Assembly: GCA_036927565.1 (NCBI GenBank)
Contig: JAYESD010000001.1
Location: 74,109,751-74,173,750 of the forward strand
From: Tuctoria greenei
Lineage: Eukaryota; Streptophyta; Magnoliopsida; Poales; Poaceae
Direction of reading: 5' to 3'
Length of the DNA: 64,000 nt
The notes beneath the pieces are model-generated. The model did not search any database. It had not been told where the DNA came from and was given only the letters and a program-made list of their open reading frames with translations. This document shows, one piece after another, positions 35,687 to 46,346 of the stretch. Numbering within the stretch: the stretch's first letter is position 1; every line of letters begins with the position of its first letter. Both the position numbers and the translations under genes were made by a program.

Positions 35687-36665
35687 TGAAAGTAGCCTAG
35701 AGGGAGGGGGTGAATAGGCAACAATCAAAAATCTAGACTCAATTAAAATTTGTCCTGTCAATGCAAGTCCGACTTGTCTGACTTAAAATTGGACTTTTCT
35801 GACTGAAGTCAGACAAGTCCGATCCTGATCCGATAAGTCCAACAGATTTCACAGGGCAGTGATAAAAATAGGGGTTTTACGCAACCTAGTGAATGGAAAT
35901 GCGTACTAGCAGTTCTCTTAGATGTTGGAGATAAAATTAAGTGCTAAAAACGAAGAAAACCTAGATGATCACTAGAATGTAAGGACTTTGCAGAAAAGTA
36001 AATAGAGAAAAATGAACTCAAGGATTTTCTCTCGAGGTTCGGTTCCACGAAGAACCTACGTCCCCGTTGAGGAACCCACAAAGGGTCAGGCCTAACAGCC
36101 CTATCCTTGCCAAGACACCTCAAAGGTCATGTCTTGGATCTTCCACTATGACAAAGATTACAAACTTCGCCGGATCAAGAAATCATGAAAGAAATCTTTG
36201 GGGCGATGCCTAACCGTCTAGGGGAGAACCCCAGGAGTAACAAACATGTGATCATAAAGAAACTCAGCGAATCAAATGTTGCCCAACCCCCTATAGACTT
36301 ATCTTCCCAATTCTTACAATCTCTCCTCCACACTTGCCAAAAAATCTTCTGATTTGGGCTCAAGAGGGTGAAGAACAAGAGAGGAGGGTCTCTTGAGGGC
36401 TTGAGACAACTCTGAGAGTTTATGTAGGGTTAGGCTTTGATTGGGGACGAAATACCCATGAACTTATACTCAAAAAGTGTTTTTAGCCGTTACTTGACAG
36501 CCCACATCAGACAAGTCCAACCCAAGTTTGGAAAAGTCCAACAAACTGCAACGGAAGCTGTACGGCTAATCACATGAATTAGAATCTGCGTGCAAAATTC
36601 GTGTCGGACAAGTCTGGCTAACATCAGAGAAGTCCGACATACAAAGAGGTTTTTTTTACTCAGAC
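35687..36665 (-). repeat. 5' LTR of element D, truncated at its upstream end
   Basis: On the minus strand it ends CCTCTAGGCTACTTTCA directly before the primer site. It contains GTCGGACAAGTC-type motifs in two clusters (35766-35850, 36500-36650). The right end has no recognisable LTR start. Instead it meets the truncated LTR of element E at TTCTGG. Confidence 0.75.
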
Positions 36666-37467
36666 TTCTGGAGGAAGTGCCACCGGATCATCCGATGAGA
36701 AGATAAGAACAACACCGGTCTAACAACGGTCATATCTGACACAGTGACATCAGCTAATTTGGCTTTGACCGATGATAACTAAAGGGGAGACATCGGATCA
36801 TCCGGTTTTTGCAGAGCAGTGATGTCAGCCTACTTTTCCAACGGCTATTTCGTGGAGGCTGGCTATTTATACCCCTTCAACCTGTCAAATCGACAAGTCT
36901 TGATCACCAGACATACTCTACACATCCTCAAGCATTCAATACATTGATCCATCACTTTTACATCTTTTAGAACACTTACACACCAAGAGATAGGATAGAA
37001 CTAGCTAGAGAGAGAGAGCTTGTGTTCCTCCATTCTTGGTGTGTGGAATCTCTAGTGTAGTGAGAGCTGTAAGGGAGTGTCCCTTGGTGTTTGTAACTGT
37101 GAGAGACTTCCGGAGCTTGCCAAGATGGTTGTGGAAGCCCAGAGGATTCAAGTTGTACAAGGCTTGAGCTCCACCTTGCTGAGGTTGGCAAACGGAGAAG
37201 AATAGTGAAGATCCCTAGTCTCTATGACTTGGGTGTGGCTATACCCTTCGGTGGGTACCACGGGATAAATCCTCGTGTCTCCTCGGGAGTTTGCATTCTC
37301 TTCCTCTCCCTTACACTTATGCATTTTATACACTGCGAAGTTTCTATTCACTTGAATGCATAGGTTGTTTGCGTAGGGAATTGGGCTCTTGATAATTATG
37401 TTTTATTGCTTTAATTTTTGAAAAGAAGCCCAATTCACCCCCCCCTCTTGGGCATTTGATCCTTACA
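36666..37467 (+). repeat. 5' LTR of element E, lacking its first 580 bases
   Basis: This is homologous to 45448-46286. It starts at TTCTGGAGGAAG next to the truncated LTR of D. Compared with the shared LTR it lacks about 40 bases near 37262. A TATA-like box (TATTTATACC, 36863-36872) is conserved at about 45645. It ends CCTTACA. Confidence 0.88.
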
Positions 37468-37469
37468 AT

Positions 37470-37481
37470 TGGTATCAGAGC
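37470..37481 (+). promoter_or_regulatory. Primer binding site (initiator tRNA-Met) of element E
   Basis: TGGTATCAGAGC lies two bases after the LTR end. Confidence 0.88.
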
Positions 37482-37527
37482 AAGGTTGCTCATAGGATCA
37501 TTCTAGCTTCACTGCTAGAGAGCTAAA

Positions 37528-39653
37528 ATGGCCAAGGTTGGGGGTTCGGTTCCTATCTTCGAGGGAAAGAACTTTGCCTGTTGGAAAGCACGGATGCGCG
37601 CTTATCTAGAGGCTATTGCTCCCGAAGTATGGGAAGCGACCCACGCAGGGTTTGGTGAGCAAAATTATATTGGTAATCAAATTAAATGGGATGATAAAGC
37701 TAGAAATGCAATCTTTGAATGTATTAGTCAAGATGTGTTTGCTAGGATTGCTAGCAAAGAAAAAGCTTGTGAAATTTGGGCTTGCTTAATAGAAATTCAT
37801 GAGGGTTCTTCTCCTGTCAAAGAACTAAAATATCATATGCTTAAAGCCAAATATGATGATTTCAAAATGCTACCTCATGAAAATGTCAATGAGATGTTCT
37901 CTCGCTTGAATGTGCTTATTGAAGAAATTAATGCTCTTGACATTGCTTCTCTTGGCAAGGGACTCATCAACTGCAAGATCCGCATGATCCTTCCCAAGAC
38001 AAAGTACAACATCATCAACTCTATGCTTCAAAAAGAATCTCTTGACCACATTGAAGTTTTAGAACTCATTGGAGAGATTCACGCTCATGAGATCAGTGTA
38101 CTTGGGATGATGGAGCAATCATCTTCAAAAACAATTGCTCTAAAGGCCTCCACCAAGAGAACAAATTTCAATAAAAAGAAAGTGGTTGAGCCTAGCCCAA
38201 GTGAAGAAGAGCAAGCATCAAGTGAAGATGACGATGATGATCTTGCATCAATGATGAGAAAGTTCTCTCGCTTGAACTCCAAGATTGCCAAGAAGGGATA
38301 CACCTTTGATCCCAAAAAGAAAGCATTTCTACCAAAGAAAGATGACAACAAGACTTGTTATAATTGTGGTGATGAAGTTCATATCTCCTATGATTGTCCA
38401 AAACCGGACAAAAGAAGAGAGAACTACAAGAGCAAGCATCACAAGCTTGAAGATAGTGAAAATGATGAAGAAGAGGCCAAACCTAAACCAAGATCCTTTG
38501 GGAAGAAGAAGCATGACAAGGGCAAGAAGGCAAAGCTCTTCTCAAATAAAAGAAATGGCCCACAAAAGGTGTTCATGTGTGAGGCAAATGAATGGGTCAC
38601 CGACGAAGAAACAAGTGATGAAGAGAGTGAAGCGAAAGAAGAAAGTTTGGCCGGCCTTGCCATTGCCAACAATGATGACTCACCTCTTCATCCACCACCC
38701 ATGTGCCTCATGGCTAAAGGTAACACCAAGGTATGTGATGATTCTAGAGATGATGAGCTTTCCCCCGATGATTTAACTTCATTAATAAATGAATATCACA
38801 CTATCATTAAGAGGGAAAAGAGTAAGGTTAAGGCTCTTGAAGAAACTCGTGCTAAGCTTGAGAGTGCTAACCTTGATTTGCTTAACAAGATTGAAAACAT
38901 ACTTAAAGAGCATGACATGCTCAAATCTCATGTCAAGCAAATTGAGGAGGTTAAGGCTCAAATCAAGCTAGATCATCATGAGCTTGACTTAGTCCACCAA
39001 GCACTCTTGGGAAAGCACAATGAGTTAATCCAAGAGCATCAAACACTTAATCTTGCTTATGAAGTGCTTGATCAAGAGTTAAAAATATGAAGAAACAAAC
39101 TCTTAATGATAAGATATCCATTACTTCTCATGCTACTAATGTCTTGCACAAGTCTTTGCCTTTGAAAGAAAATGCTAGGGAGATGGACTTGTTGGAAGAA
39201 ATTGGGAGTCTCCGAACAAGTGTGGCTAGACTATCAAAAGGAGAAGTCAAGCACAAGGAAATCCTCTTCCAACAAGCAAAAGCCTTCAACAAAAGAGGAC
39301 TTGGATCCTTCCCGGTGCCCAACAAAGGAAAGGTGCCCTCACGGGAGCTAAGAACAAGTTTCATCAAGGAAGTTGGTTCTTATTGCCAACATTGTGAGAT
39401 CACCGGTCACCTTACAAGGGAGTGTACTCTTCCTAACCGACCTTCTCCAAAATTGCCTACTAACTACAAATCTACTTTCAATGATAATTATTATCACTTG
39501 AGTAAAGTAGATGGCAAGCTGAAAGCAAGGTTCATTGGCAAGGACATAAAGGGAATGAAGGGGAAGCTCACCAAGCAACTTTGGGTCCCAAAGACACTTG
39601 TATCACACATACAAGGACCTAAGTTGGCTTGGGTGCCAAAAATCAAAAATTGA
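37528..39653 (+). pseudogene. gag: Element E gag, one frameshift
   Basis: The gene starts MAKVGGSVPIFEGKNFACW, a DUF4219/UBN2-type copia gag. It has EIWACL, SRLNVLIEEIN and a CCHC knuckle (CYNCGDEVHISYDC, about 38355-38400). An acidic/basic linker and a long coiled coil follow (38790-39080). The frame is open for 520 codons to 39090. There E has one A fewer than F in an A-run (AGTTAAAAATATG), which ends the frame. The rest is open from 39087 to 39653 in the next frame. It includes a second Cys/His knuckle (CQHCEITGHLTREC) and ends KLAWVPKIKN. This is the best-preserved gag in the window. Confidence 0.86.
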
Positions 39654-39666
39654 ATTCATGTGTGTA

Positions 39667-41007
39667 GGTGAACTACAAAGCCGGTGGAAAGCATTGGGTA
39701 CTCAATAGCGGCTGCACTTAACACATGACCGACAATGATGGTATGTTCACCTCCATAGAGGACCCCCAACAATCATGAACAAGTCACCTTTGGTGATAAT
39801 TCTAAGGGGAAGGTAATTCGGTTTGGTAAGATTGTATTTTTCATGGTTTATTTATTTCAAATATGTTGCATGTTAAGTCACTTAGTTTATATTTGCTTTC
39901 TATTGCACAAATTTTGTGACTTTGGCCTAACATACATTTTTAGCGAGAATAATGTTGTTATGACAAGCCTAAAGTTGAGGAGAGCCATGATCAAGCTGGA
40001 GCTTCAAGTTCCAACATCTACACATCGATAGAAAATTATTCATTTGTCAAACTTATGACAGTGATATCATTCTTGATTCAACTAACAAAGCTCTTAGCCA
40101 TGAGTTTGGCAAAATAATTTCTAGGGAATTCGAGATGTTGATGATTGGAGAGCTCAACTTCTTCCTTGGATTCCAAATCAAGCAACTTCAAGAGGGAACC
40201 TTCGTCTATCAAGAGAAGTATACCAAGGACCTCTTGAAGAAATTTGAGATGGGAGATTGTAGCTCAAGAAGCACTCCAATGGCAACAAATCGTCATCTCG
40301 ACGCGGATAAGGACGGTAAACCTATTGATCAATCCAACTACCGTTCTATGATTGGTTCATTGCTTTATCTTACCGCATCTAGGCCTGATATCATGTTTAG
40401 TGTATGCTTGTGTGCTCGCTTTCAAGCGGCACCTAAAGAATCGCATCAGAAGGCGGTCTTTAGGATACTTAGGTATCTTAAGCATACTCCTAGTGTGGGC
40501 TTGTGGTACCCTAAAGGTTCAAAATTCCATCTCTTGGGATACTCGGATTCGGACTTTGCCGGATGCCGCGTGGATCGCAAGAGTACCTCCGGTGGGTGCC
40601 ACTTGCTTGGGCGTTCCCTAGTACATTGGTCTAGCAAGAAGAAAAATTCCGTCGCCTTGTCCATGGCGGAAGCGGAATATATTGCGGCCGGTGCATGTTG
40701 TGCCCAAATTCTTTATATGAAGCAAACCCTTTTGGACTTTGGTGTTAAACTTGGTTGTGTGCCTCTCCTTTGTGACAATGAAAGTGCGGTTAAGATAGCT
40801 AAAAACCCCGTTCAACACTCCCGCACTAAGCACATTGATATTCACAATCATTTCTTGAGGGACCATGAAGCTAAAGGAGACATCTCCTTGCGAGTTGTTG
40901 GGTCCGAAGAACAATTGGGGGATATCTTCACTAAACCATTTGATGAGAAAACTTTTTCTAGACTAAGAAGTGAGTTAAATGAGCTAGATGCATCAAACGT
41001 CATGTAA
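39667..41007 (+). pseudogene. pol: Element E pol remnant: protease start, RT end and RNase H
   Basis: The protease active-site block reads W-V-L-N-S-G (39695-39712); the catalytic Asp is replaced by Asn. A short pre-integrase remnant follows (about 39860-39990: LSHL...FGLTYIFSENNVV). The sequence then jumps near 40000-40040 into the RT palm, so integrase and the N-terminal half of RT are missing. The YVDD position reads Y-D-S-D (40054-40065). From 40135 the frame is open through FFLGFQIKQL, LYLTASRPDI and a complete copia RNase H (SDSDFAGC, RKSTSGGCHLLG, SRTKHIDI) to the stop at 41007. The same deletion is present in F. Confidence 0.86.
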
Positions 41008-42341
41008 GTTGCCATGATCATGTACGAATGCATCTCATATAGGTCTTGTCTAACTTTCAAAGGATAGGGGTGAGCAAGGGTCAGCTTGGGATGGAGGTTC
41101 TTTTGAGTTTCCCCAAGGCTTGGAGAGTGGCTCTCCCTAAAGAAGCCTTTGAAAGGTTCAAACATGGCAAGATAAATTTATTTTATGTCTTGCATGATGC
41201 CTGGCATATAGACTTGCACTCATATTTAAATTTCTTACACTATAATTTGTTTGGCATTGCATACGGTAGATTGTCACAAAGGGGAACCCACCTCATGAGA
41301 AAGAGACTTGTTTGAAATGCAATATCGCAACTCATATGACGTGGGAAGAACAAAATGTTAGGTGCGTTAATGCCTAAAGGAACATGCTTTAAAGAGATAG
41401 AAATCTTCATCCTCTAGCTCACAAAGCATGGGCCTTACATTTTATTTGGATATTTTCCTCCCTATTTTTCTCGGTGTTCTATTTTCTTTAGGCTTAGCCA
41501 AGATATTGGCATATTAGCTTTTTGAGGGGTAAGGGGTTGCCCAAAAAGTCCTAAGACATGTGTTTCTCATTGTTTGTTTGTTTGTTCAAAGGACATATAT
41601 GGGATGTTGCTGTTTTGTAGTCATCGGATTATTCGATGCTTTGGCCAGACCATCATCGGATCAGTTGGTGTTCAAAGACCAAGAGCCAGTTCAGTCAGTA
41701 ACACAATCAACCGACAAGTTCATTCTGAAAAACATTGGTGCATCCGATGTTTACATTTATGGAACTGTGCCAAATTCCACCGATGCATATTAGTTGAACA
41801 TCGGTCCATCCGGTGTCAATGGTACCTTTTTGAATATCCTTACTGTGACATTCGACCGATGCTTCTATCTTTTAACGTCAGTCCATACGGTGTTAAATTT
41901 CAAGCTAGGGTTTGGGCCCCACCTTTTAAGCCCGCCGCACCGCCTCCTCCTTTCTCTCCCCGACCCCAACCCTCGCTCGTCTGCCGCCACCGCTCCCTCG
42001 CCCTCTAAGTCGCCGCCCTCCAGCCACCGTAGCCTCCAAGCCGCCGCCGCCTCCGGCCGCCGCCGTTGCCCTCCGGCCGCCGCCGCACCACAGCGGCGCC
42101 GCCGCCGCCTCCTCCAGCACTGCTGCCGCCACCCTTCCTCCACCGCCACCGCTGCTCCACCCAAGCACCGCTCGTGCACCACCTCTGCTGTCCCCAGTAG
42201 CTGCTCCATCCCGTGCACCACCGCCACCGCCCTCTCCATCACCGAGGTGCCTCCCTACATCGCTAGGGTTTCCAGCCGCGTCGATCATCGTGTCGCCATT
42301 CCGTGCGCTTGACTTCATCGACCTCATTCTCGCGCATCGCA
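41008..42341 (+). other. Non-coding spacer of element E between pol and the accessory gene
   Basis: The first 530 bases are shared with F (49775-50336). From 41616 to 41890 the sequence carries repeated half-palindromes of the type ATCGGATCATCCGATG, also frequent in the LTR. From 41930 to 42330 it is CCG-rich and has open frames on both strands. I judge these to be composition artefacts, because none matches the downstream protein in frame. Confidence 0.65.
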
Positions 42342-44501
42342 ATGGCTCGTGACAAGAAGAACAGGGCAAGGCCATTGCGGAGCCGGCCACAAAGAAGCAA
42401 AAGCTTTCGAAGGAGGAGAAGAAGGCTTTGATGGCTGCTCGCGCCGCCGAGGAGCGAGAGCGTGACCGAGGAGGATCATTGAGGATCCGCAAGGCTCGTC
42501 TGAGGCAGCCTCCCGTGCTAGATGAGTCCGAGGTAGAAGAAGAGCCGGAAGTGCCACTTTTTCGCCGGCGCTCAGCCAGGACCCGTGGGGGTTATCCACC
42601 GGCAGTACCTCGTTCACGACCGTCTGCTGCCGAGCTTCGAGAGGACAGAGAGGCCCAGAGAGCCATCTACGAGATGGACACCACCGTCCATGTTGGTGAA
42701 GGTGTCCGGTTGACTGATTACTGGAAGATGAAGGCCAAGCAACTCAGAAGACTCGGATGGAGTGTTTTGCTTGAGGAGTTGTACCCGCAGCCCAGAGAGG
42801 CTCTTGTGGACAGTCGTTTCTGGACTTTGACGCAGGCGTCACTATACGAGACTTATAGACGCCGAGGCCACAAGCTCTTCCAGCACAACTTCTTGGACTG
42901 GGATCAGCTTGCTCTTGCAGCCGAGACGGAGATACGCCCCTACTTTGCGAGGTATAGAGGGCTGGTAGAGCTGGTGTCCTATGAGAGGGTGCCTACGTGG
43001 AGGACTGGGTCCACGTATCAACGCCACCCTCTACGTCTCTGAGGGCCACAGGTCTATAGACTTCATGTTCATGGGCCAACACCATCACTTGATGAGGCAG
43101 ACGTTGGCACAGCTGCTAGGAGTGGACCTGCGCGACACTTGCGTGCATGAGAGGGTATATGGACAAGCAGACCCGCCGAGGAGGCCGCTCACTGGAGGAG
43201 TGGGACCACCACTGGAGGAGATCTGCTCTCTGTTTGTACCGTCCCTCTCTCCAGACCAGCCAAGGGTACCATCACTACTAACTCCTGCTGCGTGCACAGT
43301 GCACCTTGCCTTGCACCGCACTCTTTTGCCGAGGTTCGGGTACCTAGAGGGGTTCACCAGCTTGCAGCAGACCCTCCTGTTCTACGTCATGAACGGGATG
43401 GAGTTCGACATTGTGGACATCCTCATTTGTGAGATGGAGGACGTGATCACTGACGGAGTGGGCATGATGAGGCAGCTTGTGTTTGGACACTGGATCAGCT
43501 ACCTCCTCTCCATGATGGTTCCTGAGGAGTCCGCCGTGCGTGACTGTCTCACTGACGAGAGTGTCACACGGTTCAGCCACTACCGAGCTCCAGCTCCTGG
43601 AGACCGCCGCCTTGGCCATCCAGTCGAGCGTCAGGTCCGAGCCCGGCTATCTCGGGAGGATTGGTCTGATCTGGAAAAGGAAGATGAGAGGTTGGCAGAG
43701 GCAGAGGCTCAGGGTGAGGACCTTCAGCATATATGGTCCGAGAGCGACACGGATGACAGTGTTGAGGAGTATTTCCCACCTCCTCCCTCACCCAGGCAGC
43801 ACGACGCGGAGGCTGGAGGCTCGACGGTGCCACCCCCTACTCCACCTCCCGTCTCAGAGGCACAGGTCTCTCAGCCGTCAGAGCTCACCTCACTCCTGCA
43901 GCAGATGGTTGAGCAGCAGTGCCTGGACCAGCTTGCAGCTGAGCAGGCCCGAGCTGAGCAGGCAGCGCGCCTTTAGGAGCTCCAACAGCAGCAGCAGGAG
44001 ATGCAGCGCCAGATCTCCTGTGAGAGGCGAGAGGACACAGACCGGCTGACGGGTCTCATAGACCAGATGCACCAGCGCTTCCTCGACCAGTAGCAGCAGA
44101 CGCAGCAGGCTATGATGGGCATCCTGGGGTTGATCACCAATCTCTATACCCAGACCGGGATTGCCCTGCCGTCACAGCTCCCAGGCGCTGCTCCACCCCC
44201 GCCTGTCCTTGCTCCAGCTGCAGCTCCAGTGCCGACCACGCCGATCCCGTCGATCAGCATGTCTCCACTGCTGGCTTCAGGCGCGCCGATCCACTCTCCG
44301 CTGCCGGCGATGACACTGTTCCAGCAGACGCCGACATCCATCGTCAGTGCCCCGTTGCCAGCAGCTCCGACTTAGCAGGCACCGACGGCGGCTCCTATGA
44401 CACCTACAGCTCCTTCCTCCTCTACTCCAGGCAGCAGCTTCGATGACAGCACCCCCGACGGTGACCAGTTCGTCATCGCTCCGAGCACTCAGTGTTCTTA
44501 G
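42342..44501 (+). pseudogene. Element E accessory gene in the env position (degenerate)
   Basis: The most likely start is ATG at 42342 (MARDKKNRA). A one-base loss near 42365 shifts the frame to that of 42428-42980 (KEEKKALMAARAAEERERD). Two small frame changes between 42975 and 43025 lead to the frame of 42981-44501. The N terminus is basic and acidic. The centre (42680-43560) has a globular domain with LTDYWKMKAKQLRR, RSIDFMFMGQ and LRDTCVHERVYG. The end is Pro- and Gln-rich. Three in-frame TAG codons (43974, 44091, 44373) all stand in Gln-rich context and suit CAG-to-TAG changes. Grass and dicot SIRE elements often carry an extra frame here; its function is unknown. Confidence 0.68.
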
Positions 44502-44866
44502 GCACTTGGATCCCTTTTTGGTGTCTTGATGCCAAAGGGGGAGAAGAGTTAGAGAGTCAGGGGGAGGGATGCTTAGAGGGTTGCTTAGTCTCAGGGGGAG
44601 TCCGTTTCTCTATCTTTTGTAATTTGGTGCTTATCTTTGTAATTTGATGTTCTTGCTACTCATTTGCTATTTATTGAGATTCATGTGCCACCTATTCTCT
44701 TGAGTTATTAATCGATTGAGCTTTCGCGTTATTTATCTATTTTGAGTTTTCAAGTTCAATATGCCATATTGTGTACTCATTGCATATCTTCTTAAGTATC
44801 GTTCTATCAAATTCATTATTATGCTTCACTCGTTGTGTTGTCCTCAATCACCAAAAAGGGGGAGAT
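44502..44866 (+). promoter_or_regulatory. Polypurine tracts before the shared E/F LTR
   Basis: Four purine tracts of the type AAGGGGGAG or CAGGGGGAG lie at about 44535, 44569, 44595 and 44853-44866. Only the last adjoins the LTR and should be the plus-strand primer. The others are upstream copies; multiple tracts of this kind are also seen in B. Confidence 0.75.
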
Positions 44867-46286
44867 TGAAAGCATCTAGGCCCCCCTAAGGTATGGTTTC
44901 GGTGATTAATGACAACCATTGGATTTTACTAATGAATGTGTGAATGCAAGGTCTCCCATATTACTCAATCAAATGAAAATGAATATGAACATCAACCACT
45001 GATCATTGGAGACCCCTAAACAATCATTTTATGAGATCAATCAATGTTTTGAAGATTAGAAGTAAAAGCTCATATGTCAAAGTCATCCAACCATAAATGA
45101 CAACACTCAATGCTTGACAATCATCAGAAGAATACTTACAACAATTGTCTAAGAGGTCAATCGAGAAAATTCCAAAAGAATTACTTAAAACAACTCGAAG
45201 CAAACAAAATCAACTCACCGGATCAATCGATGTTTCCATAGAACAACACATCGGTCGAGTTGATTCAGCAGAAGAAGAAGACCTCAGAACAAAGCACTCA
45301 CTGGGTCATCCAATGTTAAGGGCAAAGCTACATCGGTCCATTAGTACAGTAAGCAATATCCTTGGACTAAGTGTAGCACCGGATCATCCGATGTACAACA
45401 ATATACACATCGGTCAATCACTCCGGTAAGCATCAAGTTTGAAGCAATTCTGGAGGAAGTGCCACCGGATCATCCGATGAGAAGATAAGAACAACATCGG
45501 TCCAACAACGGTCATATCTGACACAGTGACATCAGCTAATTTGGCTTTGACCGATGATAACTGAAGGGGAGACATCAGATCATCCGGTGTTCACAGAGCA
45601 GTGATGTCAGCCTACTTTTCCAACGGCTATTTCGTGGAGGCTGGCTATTTATACCCCTTCAACCTGTCAAATTGACAAGTCTTGGTCACCAGACATACTC
45701 TACACATCCTCAAGCATTCAAGACATTGAGCCATCACTTTTACATCTTTTAGACCACTTACACACCAAGAGATAGGCTAGAACTAGCTAGAGAGAGAGCT
45801 TGTGTGCCTCCATTCTTGGTGAGTGGAATCTCTAGTGTAGTGAGAGATGTAAGGGAGTGTCCCTTGGTGTTTGTAACTGTGAGAGACTTCCGGAGCTTGC
45901 CAAGACGGTTGTCGAAGCCTGGAGGATTCAAGTTGTACAAGGCTTTAGCTCCACCTTGCCGAGGTTGGCAAATGGAGAAGAATAGTGAAGATCCCTAGTC
46001 TCGGTGACTTGGGTGTGGCTATACCCTTCGGTGGGTGCCACAACATGGATGTAGGAAGATCTTGACGATCTTGCCGAACCACGGTATGAATCCTCGTGTC
46101 TCCTCGGGAGTTTGCATTCTCTTCCTCTCCCTTACACTTATGCATTTTATACACTGCGAAGTTTCTATTCACATGAATGCATAGGTTGTTTGCGTAGGGA
46201 ATTGGGCTCTTGATAATTAAGTTTTATTGCTTTAGTTTTTGAAAAGAAGCCCAATTCACCCCCCTCTTGGGCGTTCGATCCTTACA
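44867..46286 (+). repeat. Full LTR shared by elements E (as 3' LTR) and F (as 5' LTR)
   Basis: It starts TGAAAGCATCTAGG directly after the purine tract of E. It ends CCTTACA directly before the primer site of F, a total of 1420 bases. The section 45200-45640 contains many ATCGG / CCGATG half-palindromes. A TATA-like box lies at about 45645. Because one LTR serves two internal regions, E and F form a tandem array. Confidence 0.92.
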
Positions 46287-46288
46287 AA

Positions 46289-46300
46289 TGGCATCAGAGC
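46289..46300 (+). promoter_or_regulatory. Primer binding site of element F, one base changed
   Basis: TGGCATCAGAGC in place of TGGTATCAGAGC, two bases after the shared LTR. Confidence 0.8.
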
Positions 46301-46346
46301 AAGGTTGCTCATAGGATCATTCTAGCTTCACCGCTAGAGAGCTAAA

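Larger units (their letters stand above)
1..36665 (-). mobile_element. Element D: SIRE-like Ty1/copia retrotransposon, split by a 29.7-kb nested insertion
   Basis: This is the outermost element of the left nest and reads right to left. In transcription order it has a 5' LTR (35687-36665), an initiator-Met primer site, gag, protease, integrase, RT and RNase H, a purine tract and the edge of the 3' LTR at the window start. gag is interrupted between 4660 and 34388 by element A. Removing A and one copy of the 5-bp duplication (cttct left, ctttt right, one mismatch) leaves the gag frame open across the joint, which is strong evidence for insertion. The gag domain type suggests the SIRE/Maximus lineage; that is an inference. 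Several stops and small deletions make it a dead copy. Its 5' LTR is cut short against element E. Confidence 0.88.
36666..46286 (+). mobile_element. Element E: SIRE-like copia with a large pol deletion and a downstream accessory gene
   Basis: A truncated 5' LTR (36666-37467) is followed by an initiator-Met primer site, gag and a protease remnant. A deletion then removes most of the pre-integrase region, integrase and the first part of RT. Next come the RT end with RNase H, a non-coding stretch, an accessory gene (42342-44501), several purine tracts and the full LTR 44867-46286. That LTR is also the 5' LTR of element F. The LTR start TGAAAGCATCTAGGCCCCC and the overall layout match SIRE/Maximus-type elements of grasses. 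Confidence 0.88.

Noticed and set aside
41794..42312. Pro/Ala/Ser-rich open frames on both strands upstream of the accessory gene of E
   Set aside because: CCG-rich sequence is open in several frames at once. None is in frame with the accessory gene, and all are low-complexity.
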